A DNA stretch of 10,084 nucleotides, from assembly GCA_937952155.1 (NCBI GenBank), contig CALFYH010000086.1, positions 1 to 10,084 on the forward strand, given 5' to 3'. A model generated the notes under the pieces. It saw only the letters and a program-made list of their open reading frames with translations, searched no databases and was not told where the DNA came from. Shown piece after piece: positions 1 to 5,773 of this stretch; position 1 is the stretch's first letter, and each line of letters opens with the position of its first letter. A program made the position numbers and the translations under genes. This DNA is from an uncultured Saprospiraceae bacterium (GTDB taxonomy: Bacteria; Bacteroidota; Bacteroidia; Chitinophagales; Saprospiraceae).

Positions 1-189
1 ATCGAGCAGATAACCAACGTTGAAGCCGACATCGATGATGTCGCCGTTGTAATCGACTTCGATTTCTTCCTGCGCTTCTTCCTGTTCGGCATTGGCGGCA
101 ATCAGCTTCAGGCTGTTGTCGCCGAGATCGGCCTCCTTGAGGAGAAAGCGGGGCTGGCCGTCGGGCTGATCGTAGAGCGTGAGCGCGAG
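1..189 (-). CDS. dnaN: DNA polymerase III beta clamp fragment (foreign, both ends missing)
   Basis: Read on the minus strand from 189 to 1, this is 63 open codons. The second half (about 110 down to 1) contains AANAEQEEAQEE and then IDVGFNVGYLLD, matching the third domain of the bacterial sliding clamp (E. coli has NNPEQEEAEE and EIGFNVSYVLD). DnaN forms the ring that tethers DNA polymerase III to DNA. The beginning of the protein is cut at the join with topA, and the last 30-40 residues lie beyond the window edge. The first ~25 residues, LALTLYDQPDGQPRFLLKE, are less diagnostic; they could be an extended hairpin after the usual GVRL motif. The stretch is GC-rich with GC-ending codons, unlike all later genes, and the sequence style suggests a beta- or gammaproteobacterium. 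I judge it foreign DNA joined to this contig. Family assignment is confident; the source organism is inference. Confidence 0.8.
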
Positions 190-2211
190 ATACAAAATTT
201 CGAAGCAGTACCATTTTTTAAGGTGACGGCCGTCTTTGATGTGAAGAATGATCGAGGTGAGATGACGGCATTGAAAGCAGAATACACTACAAGGTTAGAT
301 AATGAACAGGAAGCCACAGATTTCTTAAATAAATCAAATGGCGCATCATTTACTATCAATAGCATAGAGAAAAAACCATCTAAAAGATTTCCTGCACCAC
401 CGTTTACTACATCTACCTTACAACAGGAAGCGAGTAGAAAGCTGGGTTTTTCTGTGAATAGGACGATGTCCACGGCGCAGAGATTGTATGAAGAAGGTCT
501 CATCACCTATATGAGAACAGACTCTTCCAACCTTAGTGAAACCGCTTTAACAACAATTGCCCAAGAGATAGAAACGAGTTTTGGTTCGAAATATCTACAT
601 ACCAGACGTTACAAGTCCAAAACAGCCAATGCGCAGGAAGCACACGAAGCCATAAGACCTACTTATATAGAGCGCAAAAACATTGGCCCAGATAGAGATC
701 AGATGAGATTGTATGAGTTGATTTGGAAACGCACGATTGCTTCACAAATGTCGGAAGCAGAGCTGGAAAAAACCGTTGTAAAAATCAATATTTCTACTAT
801 GGCTGGCAAGCAATTGGAAGCTGTGGGTGAAGTTTTAAAATTTGATGGTTTTTTGAAAGTATATCTGGAATCGACAGATGACGACGAAGACGATGATGTA
901 AAAGGCATGTTGCCACCATTGAAAATAAATCAGTTGCTTGACTTAAATGTCATGGAAGCAACTCAAAGTTTTACAAGACCTGCAGGTAGATATACAGAAG
1001 CAAGTCTGGTGAAAAAATTGGAAGAGCTGGGTATAGGAAGACCGTCAACTTATGCACCGACCATTACCAAAATCATGGAAGACGAACGAGGATACGTCAC
1101 CAAAGAGAGTAGGGAAGGAAGCATCAGAGAATTCAGGCATCTTGTACTAAAAGATAGGTCAATTTCGTCAAAAACCAAAACAGAAATAACGGGTACTACA
1201 AAAAATTGTTTGTATCCTTCAGATTTAGGTATGGTAGTGAGTGATTTCCTTTCGGAGCATTTCAGCACGATCATGGATTACGGTTTTACGGCCAATGTAG
1301 AAGATCAGTTGGATAAAATCGCTACTGATGGCTTGGATTGGAAAGGAATGTTGAAGAAATTTTACGGTCCTTTTCATGAAACAGTGGGCTCTACACTTGA
1401 AAATGCTGAAAGAGCCAAAGGCAAGCGCGAATTGGGTAAGGATCCACTCACAGGATATTCGGTCATTGCGCAGATGACGAGGTTTGGTCCCGTTATACAG
1501 ATAGGCGATCGCGAAGAAGTAAAAGAAGGTGAGAAGCCGAGATTTGCTAATCTTAAGCCAGGTCAATCCATGGAGACAATCACCTATGATGAAGCGATGG
1601 AACTCTTCAAACTACCGCGTACGATTGGCCAACTGAACAATGAAGAAGTAACAGTTAATACTGGTAGATTCGGCCCATATGTGAAGAATGGCGAGTTGTT
1701 TGTAAATTTACCACGAAGCATGGATCCTATGGTTGTCACAATGGATGAAGTCAAAGTACTCATCGAAGCCAAATTGGATGAGAATGCCCCAATCGGATAT
1801 TATAAAGAACTTCCTATTACAAAAGGTAAAGGTAGATTTGGTCCATTTGTAAAGTGGAATGATATGTTTATCAATATTCCCGTAAGGTTCAAATTGGAAA
1901 CAATCACAGTAGAACAGGCGATAGAATTGATAGATATTAAGGTAGACAAAGAAGCCAATAGATATATTCAGCAATGGCCTTCAGAAAAGATTTCTATAGA
2001 AAATGGTAGATGGGGACCATATTTGAAGTTTGGTAAAAATAATCTCAAACTTCCTAAAAAGGATGGCCAAAAGATCGAAGATGCATACTTGCAGACGGTT
2101 AGCCTTGAAGAAGTGAAATCTTGGATAGAAGCAGAAATACCTGATGCGTTTAAGAAAAAGGAAAGCCCTAAAAAAGCATCTACGGCTAAGCCTGGTGCGA
2201 AAAAAAAGTAA
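166..2211 (+). CDS. topA: DNA topoisomerase I, 5'-truncated by a chimeric join
   Basis: Type IA topoisomerase, which relaxes negative supercoils through a transient 5'-phosphotyrosine link. Recognisable TopA sequence begins at LIVEREREIQNF (about 166). The catalytic motif LITYMRTDS has its Tyr codon at 508-510, followed by the conserved Arg. Other hallmarks are PAPPFTTSTLQQEA (about 391-432), AQEAHEAIRPT (about 628-660) and EASLVKKLEELGIGRPSTYAPT (about 997-1062). The C-terminus has four G-R-F/W-G-P repeats, near 1474, 1660, 1830 and 2005, and a Lys-rich tail. No Cys4 zinc fingers are seen, as is common in Bacteroidota TopA. An acidic run (DDDEDDD) lies near 877-897. The N-terminal TOPRIM domain (Mg-binding, roughly 150-180 residues) is absent because the gene is cut by GC-rich dnaN DNA, so this piece could not be active. 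The frame happens to be open back to base 1, so a caller may report either a 5'-partial 1-2211 gene or an artificial GTG start at 223; neither is the true start. Confidence 0.93.
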   Translation: MIVEREREIQNFEAVPFFKVTAVFDVKNDRGEMTALKAEYTTRLDNEQEATDFLNKSNGASFTINSIEKKPSKRFPAPPFTTSTLQQEASRKLGFSVNRTMSTAQRLYEEGLITYMRTDSSNLSETALTTIAQEIETSFGSKYLHTRRYKSKTANAQEAHEAIRPTYIERKNIGPDRDQMRLYELIWKRTIASQMSEAELEKTVVKINISTMAGKQLEAVGEVLKFDGFLKVYLESTDDDEDDDVKGMLPPLKINQLLDLNVMEATQSFTRPAGRYTEASLVKKLEELGIGRPSTYAPTITKIMEDERGYVTKESREGSIREFRHLVLKDRSISSKTKTEITGTTKNCLYPSDLGMVVSDFLSEHFSTIMDYGFTANVEDQLDKIATDGLDWKGMLKKFYGPFHETVGSTLENAERAKGKRELGKDPLTGYSVIAQMTRFGPVIQIGDREEVKEGEKPRFANLKPGQSMETITYDEAMELFKLPRTIGQLNNEEVTVNTGRFGPYVKNGELFVNLPRSMDPMVVTMDEVKVLIEAKLDENAPIGYYKELPITKGKGRFGPFVKWNDMFINIPVRFKLETITVEQAIELIDIKVDKEANRYIQQWPSEKISIENGRWGPYLKFGKNNLKLPKKDGQKIEDAYLQTVSLEEVKSWIEAEIPDAFKKKESPKKASTAKPGAKKK

Positions 2212-2251
2212 TTTTATTTAATTAAAGATTCCTTAACTAACAATATTATCG

Positions 2252-2260
2252 TAGATTTTG
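2252..2260 (+). promoter_or_regulatory. Weak -7-like element before the TPR gene
   Basis: TAGATTTTG resembles the Bacteroidota -7 motif TAnnTTTG with one extra base. It ends 28 bases before the ATG at 2289, close to the spacing seen at the other genes of this window. I see no -33 TTG at the expected distance, so this is a weak candidate. The 77-base gap after topA holds nothing else convincing. Confidence 0.3.
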
Positions 2261-2288
2261 TCTTTATTATAATATAAATGAGTTTAAA

Positions 2289-3410
2289 ATGAAATCATCA
2301 CTAAAATTGTTATACCTGATTTTCGGAGTGTTTTGTATAAACAGTCTGTATGGCCAAACTTTAGATGAAGAAACAGGATTTTTGTATGTAAAAGCAGAAT
2401 ATCTGTATGAAACTGGCAGGTATGATGAAGCAATTTCTCAATATAATCAGGTAATTAATAAGGATCCTGGATATAAAGATGCATTGATCCACCGTGGTTG
2501 GGCAAAATATGCCATGGCTGCATATAAAGGAGCAAAAGCAGATGCTTTACAGAGTATAGATTTGAAGGGTATCAATGCAGATGCTGCTGCACTTTTGGGT
2601 AGATCTTTTGCCCAAATGGGAAATGAAGCTGCTGCCATAAACAGTTTAACGGCAGCCATTGCGCTTGATAACAAGAATGCAAGTTATTATGAGTGGAGAG
2701 CTGGCGTTTATGAAGGCGACGACCAGTTGCTAAAAGCTTGTCATGATTATGAAGCAGCAATGAATCATGGTAGTGCTTCTGCCGAAGTAAAAGCAAGAAA
2801 TCTTTGTGGTTCAAAACCAAAACCAAAGACAGAAGACACAGGAGTAACACCAACACCTAATACAAATACAACATCAGATAATCAAAATCCAAATGAATTG
2901 GGAGAAAATGAAGTATTATCTCAAGGTACAAAAGATCCTGACACAACACCAACACCAACTCCAAATTCAAATTCAAATTCAACCCAGACTTCCAATGCTC
3001 AAACCGAAACTCAAACAAGTTCAGAAGGAGAATCTGTGGTACGTGTAGTTGATGATTCTGAGCCAGTTGTAGTTAATGATAACTTGCCTAAAAATGATGA
3101 TACTGTCAATAGTTTGAAAATCGATGAAGAATTGGTTGTTCAAATTTATGGTCAAGAATTGGGCAAACGAAAAATTACCGAAGTACCCAGCATTTTGATA
3201 TTGGCAGATGAGAATGGAAAAGTTACTATTAACTTCTGTGTCAATAAAGAAGGTATAGTCACCTCAGCAGAATTTAATGGAAATCTGTCCACAATTGCTA
3301 AGAAAAGCCTTGTATCATTAGCACTTAGAAAGGCAAAAGAATTTGAATTTGCAAAAGGTAAATACGATAGCCAATGCGGTGTTATGGTCTTTGTAATCAA
3401 ACCTTCATAA
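2289..3410 (+). CDS. Secreted TPR protein with Thr/Asn/Pro-rich linker and TonB-C-like C-terminal domain
   Basis: 373 residues. Residues 1-22 form a signal peptide (MKSS, hydrophobic core, ending LYG before Q23), so the product is probably periplasmic. Residues about 31-165 are roughly four tetratricopeptide repeats; the first is clearest (AEYLYETGRYDEAISQYNQV, then NKDP). Residues about 175-250 are a low-complexity linker rich in Thr, Asn, Ser and Pro. Residues about 280-373 resemble the TonB C-terminal fold found in many Bacteroidota proteins: a TINFCVNKEGIVTSAEF strand-turn-strand, an Ala/Leu-rich helix with KKSLVSLALRKAKEFEF, and a closing strand CGVMVFVIK. Cys317 and Cys363 sit in the two outer strands and could form a disulfide. 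It lacks the membrane anchor and long Pro-rich periplasm-spanning region of a true TonB, so I do not call it an energy transducer. Role unknown; protein-protein scaffolding in the periplasm is plausible. The ATG at 2289 is chosen because it starts the signal peptide. Confidence 0.85.
   Translation: MKSSLKLLYLIFGVFCINSLYGQTLDEETGFLYVKAEYLYETGRYDEAISQYNQVINKDPGYKDALIHRGWAKYAMAAYKGAKADALQSIDLKGINADAAALLGRSFAQMGNEAAAINSLTAAIALDNKNASYYEWRAGVYEGDDQLLKACHDYEAAMNHGSASAEVKARNLCGSKPKPKTEDTGVTPTPNTNTTSDNQNPNELGENEVLSQGTKDPDTTPTPTPNSNSNSTQTSNAQTETQTSSEGESVVRVVDDSEPVVVNDNLPKNDDTVNSLKIDEELVVQIYGQELGKRKITEVPSILILADENGKVTINFCVNKEGIVTSAEFNGNLSTIAKKSLVSLALRKAKEFEFAKGKYDSQCGVMVFVIKPS
2963..2980 (+). repeat. Tandem hexamer (AAATTC)3 inside the linker coding region
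   Basis: Three perfect head-to-tail copies of AAATTC encode the Asn-Ser repeat of the linker. They are preceded by an ACACCA/CCAACA-rich stretch (about 2941-2960) encoding Thr-Pro repeats. The unit is 6 bases, so gain or loss of copies by slippage would keep the frame and alter linker length. Confidence 0.8.
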
Positions 3411-3449
3411 ATTTGCAACCAAGGACAAGTCTTTTATTTGTTCTTAGAA

Positions 3450-3464
3450 TAAGTGTAAAACTTA
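3450..3464. terminator. Small inverted repeat between convergent genes (weak terminator candidate)
   Basis: TAAGTGTAAAACTTA has 5-base arms around a 5-base loop, and overlaps the stop codon of the lptE-like gene. It lies in the 51-base gap between two convergent genes, where a bidirectional terminator would be expected. The stem is short and AT-rich and has no strong T-run, so support is weak. Confidence 0.25.
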
Positions 3465-3956
3465 CCAACCGGTAAAGGCTTCATTAAATACATTTTCGTA
3501 GAGTTGTTTGAAGATTTCATCGATTAAGGCATCCTGTATGCTTATGAAATCCTTGTCACTTTCGAAAGTCCTGAAAAATGTAAATTGTTTTGATTTCCAA
3601 TTCTTAGATTCATCTTTATTGTTGAAATAATCAACTGACACCGTGATTTCAAATTTGTTTAATGCCACAGTATTTCCAGCTTGCGGAGCTTCTGGAGATA
3701 TTGCAAATCTTACCATACGACCAGAAAATTCGATATCTGGATTTTGCTCATTATAAGTTAGTCGGGATTCATTCCTTATCTTGGCCCTGAGCCCTTCAGT
3801 AAATCGTTGATGTAAGTCACCGGGCGCACCGATGGCATCGTTTTGAAAATTATCCACAAAATAGGTTGTTACGTCTGTTGGGATATTTATACCTTTGAAA
3901 CTGTAACATCCTTGCAAAATAAAAAGAATCGGAATAAGAAAAAAGAGTGATTTCAC
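3462..3956 (-). CDS. lptE: LptE-family outer-membrane lipoprotein (LPS assembly)
   Basis: 164 residues. A lipoprotein signal peptide runs from MKSLFFL to the lipobox LQGC, with Cys17 as the lipidated residue. The mature part begins CYSFKGINIPTDVTTYFVDNF, the typical opening of the Bacteroidota LptE family, followed by a DLHQRFTEGLRAKI helix, an alternating strand region (DIEFSGRMVRF, NKFEITVSVDYFN) and a C-terminal helix (IQDALIDEIFKQLYENVF). LptE plugs the LptD barrel and helps place LPS in the outer leaflet of the outer membrane. Length is as expected for the family. The start is a GTG at 3956-3954, supported by the signal peptide and lack of an in-frame ATG just upstream. No clear -7 element was found; TAATCCTTG on this strand near 3995-3987 is only a loose match. 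It is a single gene, convergent with the TPR gene and divergent from the desaturase; in many relatives lptE sits beside other genes, so context gives little help. Confidence 0.85.
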   Translation of the reverse strand: MKSLFFLIPILFILQGCYSFKGINIPTDVTTYFVDNFQNDAIGAPGDLHQRFTEGLRAKIRNESRLTYNEQNPDIEFSGRMVRFAISPEAPQAGNTVALNKFEITVSVDYFNNKDESKNWKSKQFTFFRTFESDKDFISIQDALIDEIFKQLYENVFNEAFTGW

Positions 3957-4012
3957 TTAAATTTATTTTTTACATTAACGATTGAGCAAGGATTAATGTT
4001 TTGCTGGCAATG

Positions 4013-4052
4013 TGATAAAGATCATTATTTAAAAAATGATAGTGATAAATCA
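4013..4052. promoter_or_regulatory. Cluster of TGAT/ATCA half-sites upstream of the desaturase promoter
   Basis: TGAT-AAAG-ATCA at 4013-4024 has the symmetric half-sites and 4-base spacer typical of FNR-type sites. A second version, TGAT-AA-ATCA, lies at 4043-4052 with a 2-base spacer. GTGATAAA begins both copies, at 4012 and 4042, exactly 30 bases apart. The second copy ends 3 bases before the run TTTTG that holds the -33 element. This is where an activator or repressor of the desaturase could bind. Regulator identity is inference; the region is AT-rich, so chance similarity is possible. Confidence 0.4.
4021..4040. repeat. 20-base near-perfect AT-rich inverted repeat
   Basis: ATCATTATTTAAAAAATGAT pairs with itself in 9 of 10 positions. 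It lies between the two GTGATAAA copies in the lptE/desaturase intergenic region. It could be an operator, or a stem-loop at the 5' side of either divergent gene; it lacks a GC-rich stem, so it is a poor terminator. Confidence 0.5.
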
Positions 4053-4057
4053 TAATT

Positions 4058-4087
4058 TTGGTTTGTGTCTCAAATTTTATAACTTTG
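4058..4087 (+). promoter_or_regulatory. Bacteroidota-type promoter of the desaturase
   Basis: A -33 element TTG at 4058-4060 (inside TTTTG) is followed after 19 bases by TAACTTTG at 4080-4087, an exact match to the Bacteroidota -7 motif TAnnTTTG. The GTG start follows 25 bases later. The spacing fits the known promoter architecture of this phylum and is the same as at the 8578-8608 promoter in this window. Confidence 0.7.
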
Positions 4088-4112
4088 CAACTCATTAAAG
4101 ATTTTTAAAATA

Positions 4113-5135
4113 GTGGAGAATATCAAGATCGACAAGTCGCTCCTCAGACGATTTAATCAATACACCAATACAGACAAAACAAAAGCCATAATTCAAATTA
4201 TTAATTCTTTCGGCCCATTTGTTGGCATTTGGGTTTTGATGTATTTATCCTTAGATTATAGCTATTGGCTTACTTTTCTTTTGGGTATTATTAATTCATG
4301 TTTTCTAGTAAGGATTTTTATAATACAGCATGACTGTGGCCACAGGACATTTTTAAATAATGATACAGCCAGAAATATTGTAGGTTATATGTGTAGTCTT
4401 TTTAGCACGATTCCCTATCATTATTGGGCAAAATCACACCACATTCACCATAGCAATAATGGCATGCTCGAATTGAGAGATATTGGGGACATAGATACAC
4501 TTACCGTGAATGAATTCAAAGCACTTAATGCTTGGGGCAGATTCAAGTATAGAATATATAGGTCGATTCCAGTAATGTTTTTTATCGGGCCAGTATATTA
4601 CGTGTTGATACACAATAGATTGCCTATGATTAAGATGGATGTATTCAAAAATGAATCTTGGAGGCTCTATCTCAATAATATTGTTTTGGCTGGCATTTTC
4701 TTATTGCTCGGTTACTACTTAGGTTGGTACAAGTTTTTTATTACTCATCTGACCATTATTGTATTGTTTTCAGTTATAGCTATTTGGTTTTTTTATGTGC
4801 AACATCAGCATGAAGAAGCCTACAAAGAATGGAGAAATAAATGGGATTATCTCACTGCAGCTATTAGAGGTAGTACTTATTACAAAGTGCCTAGAATGTT
4901 CAATTGGTTGACTGGAAATATCGGAATTCACCACATTCACCATTTGAATCCTGCCATTCCAAATTACAATCTCAAAAAAGCATTGGCAGAAAATCAATGG
5001 ATCAATCAGTACGTCACCATTATTACATTTTGGGAAAGTCTGAAACTTGCATCTAATAAACTTTGGGATGAATCATCAAGCAGAATGATCACATTTGCAG
5101 AGTATTACCGATTAGAAAAAGCTGGTATTGTATAA
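4113..5135 (+). CDS. Membrane fatty acid desaturase (delta-12/omega-6-like)
   Basis: 340 residues, integral membrane di-iron desaturase. The histidine boxes are all visible: HDCGH at 73-77, HHIHH at 109-113, HQHEE at 231-235 and HHIHH at 273-277, with hydrophobic segments near 34-70, 152-168 and 187-228. The enzyme would use O2 and reduced ferredoxin or cytochrome to insert a cis double bond into acyl chains of membrane lipids. The HDCGH box, GIHHIHHLNP AIPNYNL region and length are like bacterial delta-12/omega-6 desaturases, but regiochemistry cannot be read from sequence, and a carotenoid or other lipid substrate is not excluded. The start is GTG at 4113, fitting the promoter 25 bases upstream; no Shine-Dalgarno is seen. 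The upstream region carries TGAT/ATCA half-sites that may control it. The stop codon lies 2 bases from that of the convergent PAQR gene. Confidence 0.88.
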   Translation: MENIKIDKSLLRRFNQYTNTDKTKAIIQIINSFGPFVGIWVLMYLSLDYSYWLTFLLGIINSCFLVRIFIIQHDCGHRTFLNNDTARNIVGYMCSLFSTIPYHYWAKSHHIHHSNNGMLELRDIGDIDTLTVNEFKALNAWGRFKYRIYRSIPVMFFIGPVYYVLIHNRLPMIKMDVFKNESWRLYLNNIVLAGIFLLLGYYLGWYKFFITHLTIIVLFSVIAIWFFYVQHQHEEAYKEWRNKWDYLTAAIRGSTYYKVPRMFNWLTGNIGIHHIHHLNPAIPNYNLKKALAENQWINQYVTIITFWESLKLASNKLWDESSSRMITFAEYYRLEKAGIV

Positions 5136-5137
5136 TT

Positions 5138-5773
5138 TTAAGATAAGTACAGTGCAGCATAATGTGAAAAGCAGCCGCCTATTACAAAAATATGCCAAAT
5201 AGCATGATGCCAAGCTAAGTGTGTTTTGATATAAAAATACACGCCTATTGTATAACTTAATCCACCAGCGATCAACCAAGTATGCACGTTTTGTGGCATA
5301 CTAATGGTAATATCTTTATAAATAAATAGTACCATCCAGCCCAAGATCAAATATAAACTTACGGATATAATTTCATATTTGGTTTTAAATATCAGTTTGA
5401 AAATTATGCCTAAGCCAATTATCACCCAATGTAGTAGTAAAAATTTCAAGCCATCGCTGGTATTGTAATAAAATAATATAAATGGTGTGTATGTACTTCC
5501 TATTAGGATGAAAATTGATATATGGTCCACTAAACGCCAACGGTTCTTTCTGACATCTTTATTGGCTAAGTGATATAATGTCGAACTGGTAAACATAAAG
5601 ATCATACCAAACATAAAAATACTCAAACCCAAGATAAGATGCGGCTGTAAGGCAGTAATAATCAACCAAGGTGCTGCTATAACTGCTATAAGCAAGCCAA
5701 TACCATGCGTGATGACATTGGCTTTTTCATCAAGTGTAAGATTTAAAAACAGATTTTTTATATAGAGTACCAT
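5138..5773 (-). CDS. trhA: PAQR family membrane homeostasis protein (hemolysin III family, TrhA-like)
   Basis: 211 residues, seven hydrophobic segments, full length for the bacterial family. Family motifs in order: LDEKANVITHGIG (14-26), SSTLYH (63-68), VDHISIFILIGSTYTP (82-97) and HHAIWHIFVIGGCFSHY (189-205). The Ser, Asp and His residues of these motifs form the zinc site seen in PAQR structures, and all are kept. Eukaryotic relatives are adiponectin receptors, which have ceramidase-like activity and influence membrane fluidity. In bacteria the family was named for hemolysin III, but a membrane-homeostasis role is now favoured. The ATG at 5773-5771 overlaps the upstream gene's TAA by one base (TAATG), implying translational coupling and one operon. 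Its 3' end abuts the desaturase. Substrate unknown. Confidence 0.9.
   Translation of the reverse strand: MVLYIKNLFLNLTLDEKANVITHGIGLLIAVIAAPWLIITALQPHLILGLSIFMFGMIFMFTSSTLYHLANKDVRKNRWRLVDHISIFILIGSTYTPFILFYYNTSDGLKFLLLHWVIIGLGIIFKLIFKTKYEIISVSLYLILGWMVLFIYKDITISMPQNVHTWLIAGGLSYTIGVYFYIKTHLAWHHAIWHIFVIGGCFSHYAALYLS

Noticed and set aside
1..222. Plus-strand open frame before the GTG at 223 as a real N-terminal domain of TopA
   Set aside because: Codons 1-165 encode no TOPRIM motif and the opposite strand is clearly dnaN, so the openness is accidental.
108..506. 132-residue minus-strand open frame crossing the dnaN/topA join
   Set aside because: It is antisense to topA, out of frame with the dnaN fragment, and its product has no recognisable motif.
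1471..2040. GRFGP-like repeats as a separate repeat element
   Set aside because: They are the normal C-terminal repeats of Bacteroidota TopA, with diverged nucleotides, and not a DNA repeat.
2217..2226. TTTAATTAAA palindrome after topA as a terminator
   Set aside because: Ten AT-only bases with no loop or GC stem; expected by chance in this composition.
2941..2990. Short repeats as a CRISPR array
   Set aside because: The units are 6 bases long and in frame with a coding linker, with no spacers between them.
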